Part shown: piece by piece, positions 1 to 9,296 of the stretch
How positions within the stretch are numbered: the stretch's first letter is position 1
How the letters are laid out: each line of letters begins with the position of its first letter
Assembly: GCA_039640495.1 (NCBI GenBank)
Contig: CP046864.1
Location: 1,240,001-1,304,000 of the forward strand
Length of the DNA stretch: 64,000 bases
Source of the DNA: Rhodobacteraceae bacterium IMCC1335
GTDB taxonomy: Bacteria > Pseudomonadota > Alphaproteobacteria > Rhodobacterales > Rhodobacteraceae
Direction of reading: 5' to 3'
Program-made: the position numbers and the translations under genes
The notes under the pieces: generated by a model
Told to the model about the DNA's origin: nothing
The model's database searches: none
What the model saw: the letters and a program-made list of their open reading frames with translations, nothing else

Positions 1-142
1 CCAAGCGATCAGCTTTGGCAACCATGGCTGGATCAGCGCTCACGCGCACCTCTCCTGCATTTGTTTCCTGGGCCATACGCTCAAAGGATTTGCTGGCAGA
101 ATGTAGGTTTCCGCTATCGTAATCGATTATAACGGTCAGCAT
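1..142 (-). CDS. hisH: Imidazole glycerol phosphate synthase subunit HisH (5' end only)
   Basis: This is the first 47 codons of a gene that runs off the left edge of the window. The start MLTVIIDYDSGNLHS is the characteristic N-terminus of HisH, the glutaminase subunit that supplies ammonia to HisF in the fifth step of histidine synthesis. The catalytic Cys-His-Glu residues lie outside the window. The start codon follows the hisB stop by six bases on the same strand, so the two genes almost certainly share a transcript. Identification rests on the N-terminal motif and on the neighbour. Confidence 0.85.
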   Translation of the reverse strand, partial: MLTVIIDYDSGNLHSASKSFERMAQETNAGEVRVSADPAMVAKADRL

Positions 143-148
143 GATGTT

Positions 149-736
149 TTACAGACTGCCTTTGGTCGATGGCAATTTACCTTGCATCCGCGGGTCATGT
201 TCAACGGCTGTTCGCAACGCCTTGGCCACCGATTTGAAAACCGCTTCTGCAATATGGTGACTGTTAAAGCCATGGATCTGATCAATATGCAGCGTCATCC
301 CGGCATGGGTGGAAAAGGCCTGAAAAAATTCGCGCAATAACTCGCTGTCAAAAGCGCCAATTTTTGAGCTTGGCAGCGCCACATTCCAAATCAAAAAAGG
401 CCGTGCAGATAAATCTAAAGCACAGCGAATTTGTGCATCATCCATCGGCAATAAACAGCTGCCATAGCGATTGATGCCGCGCTTATCGCCTAAGGCTTGA
501 CTGAGCGCTTGGCCCAAAGCAATGCCTGTATCTTCAACGCTGTGATGATCATCAATATGGGTATCCCCCTCGCAGCGGATGCGCAAATCGATCAAGGAAT
601 GGCGCGACAGCTGATCGAGCATATGATCAAAAAAGCCAACCCCTGTTTGGTTGTCATACAGACCAGTGCCATCCAGATCCAGCGTGACTTCTATTTTTGT
701 TTCAGCCGTGTTGCGGCTCACGGTTGCGTTGCGCAT
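149..736 (-). CDS. hisB: Imidazoleglycerol-phosphate dehydratase
   Basis: This 195-residue protein dehydrates imidazoleglycerol phosphate to imidazoleacetol phosphate in histidine synthesis. It shows the family's metal-binding signatures: [14 protein letters not shown] near residue 35, [17 protein letters not shown] near residue 60, and [13 protein letters not shown] near residue 155, which supply the His and Glu ligands of the manganese sites. I chose the ATG at 736 over an upstream in-frame start because AAGGA lies just before it and it gives the usual family length. hisH follows after six bases. Confidence 0.95.
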   Translation of the reverse strand: MRNATVSRNTAETKIEVTLDLDGTGLYDNQTGVGFFDHMLDQLSRHSLIDLRIRCEGDTHIDDHHSVEDTGIALGQALSQALGDKRGINRYGSCLLPMDDAQIRCALDLSARPFLIWNVALPSSKIGAFDSELLREFFQAFSTHAGMTLHIDQIHGFNSHHIAEAVFKSVAKALRTAVEHDPRMQGKLPSTKGSL

Positions 737-1416
737 GAAATTCTGTCCTTCTCTTTGCCGCACCTTATAGAGCGCTCTTGATGTCGCGCCAACCCCCCAG
801 AGCGCGAGCGCTGCAGAAGGCTGTTAAAGGTTAAATCCAAAGCCAAATGTAAGAGAGATTGCGTGCGGTGAATTTGGCGCTAACGCGCGCGAGCTGCGGC
901 AAGGCTGGCAGCAGGTGTAGGCTGTTACCGGCAGCGCGCTGCAGCGGTGATCCGTCACGATAGAAATGGTTTTTCACTTTATCAGCCGTAGATCGTCGGC
1001 GATTGCATTGGCGCGAAACCTGCGACGGGCAGGGTTGGAAAACTGCAGCTTTTAACGGGTTGCTTTTTAGCGCTACAGTATCTGGGGCAAAACTCGTTAC
1101 TGTTTATATAATTGATGCGCCAAAGCTTTCTTTTCGATGGGTTCAGTGCAGAGAAAGCGAAAGGTTGCAAGGCCAAAGCGCGCAGTTGGCCTGAGCATTG
1201 CAGTGCGCTGCGGCGCTAGATGCGAGAGTGGCGATAATTTGAACCGCTTCTTAACTACGCCAAGAAGATTAAATTTTCCATTGATAGTGCAAAGCCGGTT
1301 CTGATGGTAGATTTGCCGTGTGAAAGAGCTAGATTTAAACTTCATTAACGTGGTGAAAGGTTTGTAAGATTGTAGAAGAAAACGACATAATAACAGAAGC
1401 CTGCAGGCCGTATTTA
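737..1416. other. Intergenic region without a convincing gene
   Basis: About 680 bases separate hisB from the divergent deacetylase gene. The open frames here are short, lack ribosome binding sites and resemble no family I know. The region should hold the hisB promoter. I see no RNA gene or clear repeat. Confidence 0.5.
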
Positions 1417-2511
1417 ATTTCATCTTCGATCTACCGCAACTCGAGTTACGGCGGCAGTCATCCGCTGGCTATTCCGCGTGTTGCAGCGGCTTTCGATCTT
1501 ATCTCTTCGTTGAACATGCGCAGTTTGGATCGCTACTGCACGGCGCCCCAGGCAAAGCCTGCGCTTTTGAAAACCTTCCACGCGCCAGAGTATATTGAGG
1601 CGCTTAAAAGGGCTGAAGATACGCAAAAAATATCAGAGCATGATCGGAAGAGATACCAATTGGGCACTGTCTCAAACCCGGTTTTTAAGGGTATGTTTGC
1701 ACGGCCGGCCACGTCTGTTGGAAGTTCGTTATTGGCTGCTGAACTGGTTGCAAATGGTGGCGTTGCTTATGCGATGGGCGGCGGTTTACACCACGGGTTG
1801 ACCGATCGCGCAAATGGGTTTTGTTTTTTGAACGATTTGGTATTTGCAATCTTACGGCTGCGCAGCCTTGGCGTAGAACGTATTGCTTATGTTGATTTGG
1901 ATGCACATCATTGCGATGGAGTTCAGGCCGCGTTTTCGGGGGATCGTGACCTTCTAATGATCTCAACCCATGAGGCGAAAAGATGGCCTTTTACAGGGGG
2001 TCTCTCTGAAAATATAATTGATCAGCAGATGAATATACCCCTGTTAAAAAATTGTAATAATGAAGAATTTAATCTTTTCATGGAAGACTGTGTTTTTCCT
2101 GCATTGGCCCGCTTTGCCCCCGAAGCGATAATAATCCAAGGTGGGGCTGATGCTGTTTGCGATGACCCTCTTTCGCGATTGGGGCTGTCAAATTACACGC
2201 TGTGGAACGCCGTAAAACGCCTAAAGGAAAGGTGCGATAAAGTCATTCTGACGGGCGGCGGCGGATATAACCCTTGGACGGTGGCGCGCTTATGGGCTGG
2301 GTTTTGGTTGGTTCTCAACGATCGTTCGCCTTTTATCGAGCTGCCAAGCGGCGCGCAGCGCGTTCTTGAAAGCCTGTCTTGGCAGCGCAAATTGCGCCCC
2401 AGCTCTGATTTAATAACTCAACTTTACGATGCTCCACCCGAAAAGGCGCAACTTATTCGGCCAGAAACCGCTGCTTTGGCAAAACATATTCGCAATCTTC
2501 ACGCGCTTTGA
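1417..2511 (+). CDS. Histone deacetylase / AcuC family hydrolase, start codon unclear
   Basis: This is a zinc-dependent amidohydrolase of the class I/II histone deacetylase and AcuC family. Motifs in order are GGSHPLAIPR at the N-terminus, GGGLHHG (the tandem active-site histidines), YVDLDAHHCDGVQ (zinc Asp and His), QGGADA (second zinc Asp) and GGGGYNPW (transition-state Tyr). Bacterial members remove acetyl groups from proteins or small amines; the substrate here is unknown. Family similarity begins at about 1423, but no ATG, GTG or TTG lies between the upstream stop at 1354 and the TTG at 1510. An ATT at 1417 with AGG nine bases upstream is a possible rare start. Starting at 1510 would cut off the conserved first 30 residues. 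Confidence 0.8.
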   Translation: MSSSIYRNSSYGGSHPLAIPRVAAAFDLISSLNMRSLDRYCTAPQAKPALLKTFHAPEYIEALKRAEDTQKISEHDRKRYQLGTVSNPVFKGMFARPATSVGSSLLAAELVANGGVAYAMGGGLHHGLTDRANGFCFLNDLVFAILRLRSLGVERIAYVDLDAHHCDGVQAAFSGDRDLLMISTHEAKRWPFTGGLSENIIDQQMNIPLLKNCNNEEFNLFMEDCVFPALARFAPEAIIIQGGADAVCDDPLSRLGLSNYTLWNAVKRLKERCDKVILTGGGGYNPWTVARLWAGFWLVLNDRSPFIELPSGAQRVLESLSWQRKLRPSSDLITQLYDAPPEKAQLIRPETAALAKHIRNLHAL

Positions 2512-2722
2512 AAAACACATACGCCCGGCCTTTGGCGCTGCATCATAGCATTTTTTATTGGTTTGGCCCGCTTCTGACGCGATTGCAGAGAATAAACGGC
2601 CTTCTGCGCGGGGCGGACCTTTCTTTATGGCGCTGCCCCGCTATGTCCAGCTTCATGAATACCCAGTTTGATAAATGTGTAAGAGGCGCGTTGATGCCTG
2701 CTCAGAGCCAGATTTTTTGGCT

Positions 2723-4078
2723 GTGAGCGGGCGTGCTGTAAAGGTTCCAAGTGGCCGCGCGGCGCGCCTTGCTCATCTTGGAGGCCTTTCTTTGGGTGTG
2801 ATGGGGAATGTTGCTGGCCAAGGTTTGAAAGAGCTGGGTTCCGGTCGGCGGTCGGCGCTTCCACAGCTTTTAATGAGCCCTCAAAATATAAGCCTATTGG
2901 CGCGCAAACTGGCAAAAATGCGCGGTGCGGCGATGAAACTGGGCCAGCTTCTTTCAATGGATAGCGGCGATTTTCTGCCATCAGAGCTGGCGATGATTTT
3001 GCAGCGCTTGCGGGCTGAGGCGGATTTTATGCCCCCGAAACAATTGCGGGATGTGCTGAACCAAGAATGGGGAATGGGCTGGATGGGGCTATTTTCCCGC
3101 TTTGATGTGCGCCCGATGGCGGCCGCTTCGATCGGGCAGGTTCATTATGCAGTGACCAAGGCGGGCGAGGCCCTGGCCATAAAAGTTCAATATCCAGGCG
3201 TGCGCAACAGCATTGACAGCGATATTGAAAATGTATCCGCCCTAATCGCATGGTCGGGGCTGTTGCCCCCCGGCCTCGATCTGGGCCCGTTTCTGACCTT
3301 GGCGAAAGAACAGCTGCACGAAGAAACCGATTACGCGCGCGAGGCCAAGCAGCTGTTATGCTTTGGCGACCTTTTAAGCGGGGATACCCGCTTTGCAGTG
3401 CCGCAAGTGCACGCGAATTTAAGCACCGAAAATATATTGGCGATGGAGTTTATGCCGGGTCAGCCGATTGAAGATTTGCTTCAATTTCCAACAGAGGATC
3501 GGCGTGCTGTTATGGAAGCCTTGATCGATCTGAGTTTAAAAGAACTGTTTGATTTCAAGCTTATGCAGACGGACCCTAATTTTGCAAATTTTCTTTATGA
3601 CGCAAAGTCAAAGCGGGTGGTTTTGTTGGATTTTGGCGCAACGCGCCCAGTAAATGCGGCACTGAGTGCAGCTTATGCCCGCTATCTGAATGCAGGTTTG
3701 GCAGGAAATGAAGCTCTCATGTGCAGCGCTGCGTTGACGTTGGGTTTCTTAAATGAAGCCATGCCGCAGAGTATGCAGGATGAGTTTGTCGAGATGATGC
3801 ATCTTGCCTTTGCAGAGCTGGCAAAGGATCAGGTTTTTCAATTTGGCCAAAATGAACTGGCGCATGACTTACAACAGCGCGGTTTGCAGATGGCCGAGCG
3901 CTCGCGCGAGATGCATCTGCCGCCGCCTGAGACTTTGTACATCCAGCGCAAAATGGCGGGCCTGTATTTATTAGGGCGTCGACTTAAGGCAGAGGTTGAT
4001 TTAAAGAATCTGCTGAAACCTTACCTGCATCCTTACGATCAGGGCAGGCCGGAAAAGGTTGATTGTAATCTTGCTTAG
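2723..4078 (+). CDS. ABC1/UbiB (ADCK/COQ8) family atypical kinase
   Basis: This is an atypical kinase/ATPase of about 451 residues in the ABC1 family, whose members support ubiquinone synthesis or lipid homeostasis. Visible hallmarks are the KxGQ motif (AAMKLGQLLSMDSGD), the alanine-rich loop AAASIGQVH replacing the glycine-rich loop, the lysine in LAIKVQYPGV, the catalytic-loop QTDPNFANFLYD and the metal-binding VLLDFGATR. The GTG at 2723 is preferred because it puts the start just before the conserved VPSGRAARL segment. An in-frame ATG at 2675 would add 16 unlikely residues. It lies downstream of the deacetylase on the same strand, separated by about 210 bases with no clear gene. No transmembrane anchor is evident at the C-terminus. 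Confidence 0.85.
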   Translation: MSGRAVKVPSGRAARLAHLGGLSLGVMGNVAGQGLKELGSGRRSALPQLLMSPQNISLLARKLAKMRGAAMKLGQLLSMDSGDFLPSELAMILQRLRAEADFMPPKQLRDVLNQEWGMGWMGLFSRFDVRPMAAASIGQVHYAVTKAGEALAIKVQYPGVRNSIDSDIENVSALIAWSGLLPPGLDLGPFLTLAKEQLHEETDYAREAKQLLCFGDLLSGDTRFAVPQVHANLSTENILAMEFMPGQPIEDLLQFPTEDRRAVMEALIDLSLKELFDFKLMQTDPNFANFLYDAKSKRVVLLDFGATRPVNAALSAAYARYLNAGLAGNEALMCSAALTLGFLNEAMPQSMQDEFVEMMHLAFAELAKDQVFQFGQNELAHDLQQRGLQMAERSREMHLPPPETLYIQRKMAGLYLLGRRLKAEVDLKNLLKPYLHPYDQGRPEKVDCNLA

Positions 4079-4097
4079 GCAGGTAAAGGGCTCCAAG

Positions 4098-4832
4098 TTA
4101 CCATGTTTCGGAAAATGGCCGCAGATCCACCTCATGGCTCCAGCCATCTTTGCTTTGATGATATAGGCTCCAATACGCTTCCGCCACAGAGCTTGGATTC
4201 ATCAGACTGTCTTCGGGCAGTCTATCCGGATCCTTGCCCTGCGCCCGAAATCGCTCACGGATAAATTCAGTGTCAACGGCGGCATCAATAATCAGATGCG
4301 CAATGTGAATATTTTGGGGGCCCAATTCACGGGCCATGCTTTGCGCCACCATACGCAAACCCGCTTTCCCGGCCGCAAATGCGCTATAGCCCGACTTGCC
4401 CCGCAAACTGGCAGAAGCGCCTGTGAAAAATACTTTGCCTCTGCCGCGCGGAACCATATATCGCGCGGCTTCGCGGCCCGTTAAAAATCCAGCAAAACAG
4501 GCCATTTCCCAAACTTTTCTAAAAACCCGTGAGGTCGTTTCCAGAATTGGAAAATGAACATTTCCACCCACATTGAAGATAACCAGATCAAGGGCCCCGA
4601 TATCGCGTTCGATGGTTTTGAAAAGATCCGCGGTTTGCTCCTCATCGCGTGCATCCATAGAAAACTTATAGGCGACCCCGCCAGAGGCGGTAATCTCATC
4701 GACCAGGTCTGTCAGTTTATCGCCATTGCGCCGCGCCAAACAAACCACAAATCCGCCTTGTGCAAAACGCCGCGCAATGGCGGCGCCAATATAATCGCCC
4801 GCGCCCACGATCAGAACAATCGGCGCCGTCAT
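4098..4832 (-). CDS. Short-chain dehydrogenase/reductase
   Basis: This 244-residue Rossmann-fold oxidoreductase has the cofactor motif VLIVGAGDYIGAAIA at residues 6-20. It has a FNVGGN segment in place of the usual NNAG, a catalytic serine region FTGASASLRG, and the YSAFAAGK tyrosine-lysine pair. The atypical glycine motif resembles the divergent SDR branch that often carries no assigned substrate. Its start overlaps the stop of the GST gene (ATGA), so the two are translationally coupled. The pairing suggests a shared role in detoxifying or modifying a small carbonyl compound, but no substrate can be named. Confidence 0.85.
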   Translation of the reverse strand: MTAPIVLIVGAGDYIGAAIARRFAQGGFVVCLARRNGDKLTDLVDEITASGGVAYKFSMDARDEEQTADLFKTIERDIGALDLVIFNVGGNVHFPILETTSRVFRKVWEMACFAGFLTGREAARYMVPRGRGKVFFTGASASLRGKSGYSAFAAGKAGLRMVAQSMARELGPQNIHIAHLIIDAAVDTEFIRERFRAQGKDPDRLPEDSLMNPSSVAEAYWSLYHQSKDGWSHEVDLRPFSETW

Positions 4833-5437
4833 AAGGATGAGGCTGTCTGAAAGGCTGGGCGTTGGCTCAGATGCTCGCTATATTGCCGGAGGTTTGGTTT
4901 GTCACTGAAATCCGCGCCCAAGCGTTTTGCCATAATCACCGCATGACCGGTCATGAAATCAGCCGCGGATAAGTGCTCGCCAAGCAGAAAGGTTTTCCCT
5001 GCAAGCTGTTGCTCCACGCTTGTCAGCATCTGCCCCAAAAGTTTTGTAGCGCGCTTCACATTTACTTCATTGCGCCGCTCTGGTGGCAATAGAATCGTTT
5101 CGACCACGATGGTGTTCATCGGCGGCATGATCATGCCTTCGGCGTAATGAAACCACTGCAAATAAGCTGCAAACGCGCCCGAGTTTAGATCCGGGATAAA
5201 TCTTCCATTGCCATATTTGGCTAATAAATATTGTATAATCGCGCCGCTTTCAAAAAGCGTGATATCGCCATCAACAAGCGTGGGTACGCGGCCTATCGGG
5301 TGCAAAGCCCGATAAGTGTCAGAGCGCATATCAGGGCTTCCAAGCTCAAAACTTTCAATCTCGTAGCCGAGGTCAAGTTCTTCAAGCAACCAAGCCACGC
5401 GAACGGCGCGACTGTTGCGGGCATAATATAGCTTCAT
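4829..5437 (-). CDS. Glutathione S-transferase family protein
   Basis: This 202-residue protein has a thioredoxin-fold N-terminal domain (MKLYYARNSRAVRVAWLLEE, with the active-site Ser/Arg region near residues 9-12 and IGRVPTLVDGDITLFESGAI with its conserved cis-proline and Glu-Ser pair) and a helical C-terminal domain containing LSAADFMTGHAV. It conjugates or transfers glutathione to electrophiles in the cytoplasm. It is the first gene of a two-gene unit with the SDR at 4098-4832, overlapping it by four bases. Confidence 0.9.
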   Translation of the reverse strand: MKLYYARNSRAVRVAWLLEELDLGYEIESFELGSPDMRSDTYRALHPIGRVPTLVDGDITLFESGAIIQYLLAKYGNGRFIPDLNSGAFAAYLQWFHYAEGMIMPPMNTIVVETILLPPERRNEVNVKRATKLLGQMLTSVEQQLAGKTFLLGEHLSAADFMTGHAVIMAKRLGADFSDKPNLRQYSEHLSQRPAFQTASSL

Positions 5438-5571
5438 TCGTTTTTTCCCAAAGCGACTAAAAACAATTTCAAAGAGTGACTTTGCAGGAAACGTAGCGTT
5501 ACGATTTGATCTCTGTCAACTAAAGGATAAGCTAGCGTTAAATTGGTGTTTATGAAAAAGGGCGAGGCGCT

Positions 5572-6327
5572 ATGAAAACCCAAAATTGGCTTACCCGGGA
5601 AGATGATATGAGTGGGGTGACCCGCATCACATTATCATTCCCGCCGGTAAACGCCTTAACGGCTGATAATTTAGCGCTTCTCACCAATTTGATGGCTGAC
5701 TTAGAGGCGGATAGCGCGGTGCGGGCGGTTGTGCTGGCCAGCGCATTGCCCGTTTTTTCAGCAGGTCTAAACCTGAAAGACGCGGTCGATTTTGATCTTC
5801 AGGCGCAAACCGCTGTGGTTGATGGGATGGACCAAGCTTTTGGCGCTTTGTTTTCGTTTCCCAAACCCTTGATTGCGGCGGTTTCGGGCGCTGCTATTGC
5901 GGGGGGGCTTTTTCCTGTTTTATGCGCAGATTATCGAATTGCCACCGCGAAGGCTAAGTTTGGATTGGCAGAGGTGAAGGTGGGTGTGACGATACCCTTT
6001 TGTCCGATGGAGATCGCGCGCGCCGCACTTAGCCCAAATGATCTGCGCCGCTTGATGCAGCGAGGAGCGGCTATTTCAGCAGATAAAGCGTTAGCATCAG
6101 GCTTGATTGATGAGCTGGTTGAGCCAGGCGTGCTTTTGAGCCATGCTCACAGCGTGGCGGCGGAATATGCCGAATTGCCGCCGCGAACTTATGCCGAGAT
6201 TAAAATGCAGGTGCGAGCTGAAGCGTTTGAACGCATCGAAAAAAATAGAGCACACCGGCAGGCTACGCCCGCTTTGGCTTGGTTTAGCCCTGAAACGCGG
6301 CCCGCAATGCGCAACTTGATCGGGTGA
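5572..6327 (+). CDS. Enoyl-CoA hydratase/isomerase family protein
   Basis: This crotonase-fold protein of 251 residues shows the oxyanion-hole segments VFSAGLNLKDAV and VSGAAIAGGLFPVLCADYRIAT. The second active-site loop, KFGLAEVKVGVTIPF, carries a Glu where hydratases have a catalytic acid. The second usual acid is not obvious, so it may be an isomerase rather than a hydratase. It stands alone on the plus strand, divergent from the GST-SDR pair and upstream of the TesB gene, in a neighbourhood of acyl-CoA enzymes. Confidence 0.85.
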   Translation: MKTQNWLTREDDMSGVTRITLSFPPVNALTADNLALLTNLMADLEADSAVRAVVLASALPVFSAGLNLKDAVDFDLQAQTAVVDGMDQAFGALFSFPKPLIAAVSGAAIAGGLFPVLCADYRIATAKAKFGLAEVKVGVTIPFCPMEIARAALSPNDLRRLMQRGAAISADKALASGLIDELVEPGVLLSHAHSVAAEYAELPPRTYAEIKMQVRAEAFERIEKNRAHRQATPALAWFSPETRPAMRNLIG

Positions 6328-6459
6328 GGCTTTCCCTGCGCGGCTTTTTGTTATCTGGTAGGAAAGTATGACGCTTTGAAGCTTGCTTAGATCCCGCTGT
6401 GAAATACATAGTTCGGCAAGGGCGCTGCCTCAAACGTGCCCGTATAGGATGCCGTTAAA

Positions 6460-7323
6460 ATGACAGATCCGGGCCATGATTTAATAAAAATGCTTGAATT
6501 GACAGCTGTGGGTACAGATGCGTTTCAAGGCGTTGGAACGGGCGGCGAAACCAGAATGCGCATTTTTGGCGGCCATGTGATCGCGCAAGCGTTAAGAGCG
6601 GCCTATCTGACCTTAGCGGGGCGTATATGCCATTCCTTAAACGCCTATTTCATCCGAGCAGGAGATCCGGCCGTGCCTGTGATCTATCACGTTGAACGCA
6701 CGCGAGATGGCGGCAGCTTCACAACGCGGCGTATCGTTGCGCGCCAGCAGGGTAAAGAAATTCTGACGATGAGCGCGTCGTTCCAACATCAAGAAGCCGG
6801 CATTGAGCATCAACACCCCATGCCCGCATGCCTGGGCCCTCAGGGATTGGCGTCGCGCAGCGCCTTGCGTCACGCCGAGGTGCACCGTTTGCCTGAAGCG
6901 CATCATGAAGAGTTTCTACGCCCGCGGCCTGTTGAGGTTCGAGAGGTTCAACCGCGCGATTCTTTTACGCCTGATCCCTGCAGCGATAAGAATCAACTTT
7001 GGTTTCGGATGATGGCCGTAGCTGGACAAAGCGCAATAGTGCAGCAATGTTTATTGGCATATGCCTCGGATCTTAATCTGCTAGCATCCGGGTTGCGCCC
7101 GCATGCTGTGACTTGGTTTCAGCCCGGGGTTATGGTGGCCAGCCTTGATCATACAATTTGGTTCCATCGACCGACGCAATTTGAAACATGGCATCTGTAC
7201 GCGATGGACAGCCCTTTCGCAGGGGGAGCGCGGGCGTTTAACCGGGGTTCAATTTATGCCTCTGACGGCAATTTGGTAGCCAGCGTGGCGCAGGAAGGTT
7301 TGGTGCGGCAACCGTGCAGGTGA
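6460..7323 (+). CDS. tesB: Acyl-CoA thioesterase II
   Basis: This 287-residue double hot-dog protein hydrolyses acyl-CoA to free acid and CoA. The N-terminal repeat contains GGHVIAQALRAAYLT and the FIRAGDP and RDGGSFTTRRIVARQ segments typical of TesB. The C-terminal repeat contains ASLDHTIWFHRP with the catalytic Asp, followed by the FNRGSIYASDGNLVASVAQEG ending that carries the Gln of the Asp-Ser/Thr-Gln triad. Length matches the E. coli enzyme. It lies 130 bases after the enoyl-CoA hydratase and probably takes part in the same acyl-CoA turnover. Confidence 0.92.
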   Translation: MTDPGHDLIKMLELTAVGTDAFQGVGTGGETRMRIFGGHVIAQALRAAYLTLAGRICHSLNAYFIRAGDPAVPVIYHVERTRDGGSFTTRRIVARQQGKEILTMSASFQHQEAGIEHQHPMPACLGPQGLASRSALRHAEVHRLPEAHHEEFLRPRPVEVREVQPRDSFTPDPCSDKNQLWFRMMAVAGQSAIVQQCLLAYASDLNLLASGLRPHAVTWFQPGVMVASLDHTIWFHRPTQFETWHLYAMDSPFAGGARAFNRGSIYASDGNLVASVAQEGLVRQPCR

Positions 7324-7409
7324 TGCGCATTATCGCCCCATCTGTGACGGGATCCGAAACGATTGAATAGCTGGATCTAGCCATATTGCGTTTACATTGC
7401 TCGGCCCAG

Positions 7410-8195
7410 CTATTTTCCCTTTGGTGTGTTTGAGGTATCATTTGCACGGTTTAATTTGCGCATACCTCCAATCCAACGGTCATAATCGGACGCTTTGTTT
7501 CGCATATAAGTCAACACTTCTGGATGCGGCAAAATCAGAAAGCGTTCGTCTTTAAGCCCTTGCAGGCAGGCTTGCGCCACGACATGTGGACTTAAAATGC
7601 CATCAAGGCTGGCGGCATGGCCGTCCAGCCCGGCGATCATATCAGTGTGCACGGCTTGTGGGCAGAGCACGGATAGTTTGATCCCTTGATCGCCATAAGT
7701 GAAGGCCAACCATTCGGCAAAACCGATCGCGGCGTGCTTGCTCACCCCGTAAGGCGCAGAGCCAATTTGGTTTAACAATCCAGCCGCCGAGGCGGTTTGC
7801 AGCAAATAGCCCCCGCCCCGCGCAATCATACGGGGTACCAAATGCCGCGCCACCCAAATATGCGACATGACATTGGTTTCCCAAGCCCGCTGCCAGTCTT
7901 GATCTGAGGCGCCAAGTCCCGCCTGATGTAAAATTCCAGCATTCGAGCAAAACAGATCAATCGAGCCTATTTCGGCTTCGCTTTGCGCGATAAGATTGAT
8001 CAGATCGGCCTCTTTTGAAACATCGGCTTCTATGCTGACCCCATCGATCAGATCAGCGGTTTCTTTGCTTTTGATTGCGTCAATATCGCTGCAAATAACT
8101 CTCTTTGCCCCCTGTTTGGCAAAGCAGATGGCAAGCGCTTTGCCGATCCCTGATCCTGCGCCTGTAACCACAATAATTTTATTCTTGATATCCAC
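7410..8195 (-). CDS. SDR family oxidoreductase
   Basis: This 261-residue classical short-chain dehydrogenase has the NAD(P) motif VTGAGSGIGKA, the NAG motif CSNAGI, the catalytic serine in LLQTASAAGLL and the YGVSKHA tyrosine-lysine motif. CSDID after the second strand, with an acidic residue, favours NAD over NADP. It lies downstream of the enoyl-CoA hydratase at 8262-9038 on the same strand with a gap of 66 bases, so a beta-oxidation-like role is plausible. The substrate is unknown. Confidence 0.88.
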   Translation of the reverse strand: MDIKNKIIVVTGAGSGIGKALAICFAKQGAKRVICSDIDAIKSKETADLIDGVSIEADVSKEADLINLIAQSEAEIGSIDLFCSNAGILHQAGLGASDQDWQRAWETNVMSHIWVARHLVPRMIARGGGYLLQTASAAGLLNQIGSAPYGVSKHAAIGFAEWLAFTYGDQGIKLSVLCPQAVHTDMIAGLDGHAASLDGILSPHVVAQACLQGLKDERFLILPHPEVLTYMRNKASDYDRWIGGMRKLNRANDTSNTPKGK

Positions 8196-8261
8196 GTTTT
8201 ATTATCTTTCGTTAGAGCAAGGGCAAAACGCAAAATGCCTTTTAAAAGAAGCGCTGATCGG

Positions 8262-9038
8262 TCATTTATTCACCCATTTTGGCGCGCGTTTTTCAACGAA
8301 GGCCGCAACGCCTTCGCGCAAATCCTCTGTTTGCAGAAGGTCAGCCAGAACCTCGCGGCTAAACTCTAAGCTGGCAGGCAGGTTCTCGCGCTTGGCCAGA
8401 TCGTTCAACACCCGCTTGGTGGCTTTCACCGCCGAGGGCGAAACAGAGGCAATTTCCTGGGCTTTGTTCAACGCGGTTTCTATTAATTTTTTGTCCGGTG
8501 TAACCGCATTCACAATGCCCATATTCAACGCTTCACTTGCCGAAATACGCCTCCCTGTCAGCATCATTTCCTGGGCTGCGACGCGTCCGATATAGCGGCT
8601 GAGGCGCTGTATGCCGCTGGCGGCAGCCATGAAGCCAACTTTTACCTCGGGCAGTGCGAATGTGGCTGTTTGCGCTGCGATGATAATATCGCAGGATAGG
8701 GCGGTTTCAAAGCCGCCGCCCATTGCAAAGCCATTCACGGCTGCAATGACCGGTTTTTCTAAGTCAAACCTTTGGGTTAGGCCAGCAAAGCCGGTTGTGG
8801 GCATGCTGGCAGCGCCGCCCTTTGCCGTGGCTTTCAAATCATTTCCCGCGCTAAAGGCTTTTTCTCCGGCTCCGGTTAAAACGGCGACCCAGAGATCAGG
8901 GTTAGCTGCAAACCCGTCCCACACGTCTGACAGTTCTGCATGCATGGGCGCATGCATCGCGTTGTAAACATCAGGTCGGTTTAAAGTAACCAAAAGGACT
9001 TTGCCATAGGTGCTAAGGCTAACGAATTCGTAGGGCAT
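8262..9038 (-). CDS. Enoyl-CoA hydratase (carnityl-CoA dehydratase-like)
   Basis: This 258-residue crotonase-fold enzyme has the oxyanion loops AFSAGNDLKATAKGG and VNGFAMGGGFETALSCDIIIA. It also has ALPEVKVGFMAAASGIQRL, where one catalytic Glu is present and the second position is Ala/Ser. The AGNDLKA signature and overall length recall CaiD-type crotonobetainyl-CoA hydratases, but that assignment is an inference. The gene heads a minus-strand pair with the SDR. Confidence 0.85.
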   Translation of the reverse strand: MPYEFVSLSTYGKVLLVTLNRPDVYNAMHAPMHAELSDVWDGFAANPDLWVAVLTGAGEKAFSAGNDLKATAKGGAASMPTTGFAGLTQRFDLEKPVIAAVNGFAMGGGFETALSCDIIIAAQTATFALPEVKVGFMAAASGIQRLSRYIGRVAAQEMMLTGRRISASEALNMGIVNAVTPDKKLIETALNKAQEIASVSPSAVKATKRVLNDLAKRENLPASLEFSREVLADLLQTEDLREGVAAFVEKRAPKWVNK

Positions 9039-9296
9039 GGCTGCTCCTTCACAAAAGTACAGTAGATCAGAGCCGGGTCTCTTGGCCGTTTGTACCGGGC
9101 GCTACAACACTGATCTATCAATGCTTTTCTCAAGGTAACGGGTTGGTCTTTGTAGTTCAACGGCGCTTTTGAGTGCAAGGTTATATCGCTATTGTGCAAT
9201 TGACCCAAACACCCAAAACCCTCGCGCAATTAAAAATGATGGATGGCGGGGCGCGGGGCTTATCCTGCGGGCAAAGCTACAAAGTGCCAAATAGCC

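Noticed and set aside
1097..1423. 108-codon minus-strand frame before the deacetylase
   Set aside because: No family, no ribosome site and a low-complexity Leu/Arg/Lys-rich composition.
2508..2726. 72-codon frame between the deacetylase and ABC1 kinase
   Set aside because: It starts with TTG overlapping the previous stop, has no recognisable domain and runs into the kinase start.
7996..8595. 199-codon open frame opposite the SDR and enoyl-CoA hydratase
   Set aside because: It is antisense to two clear genes and spans their intergenic gap without a ribosome site.
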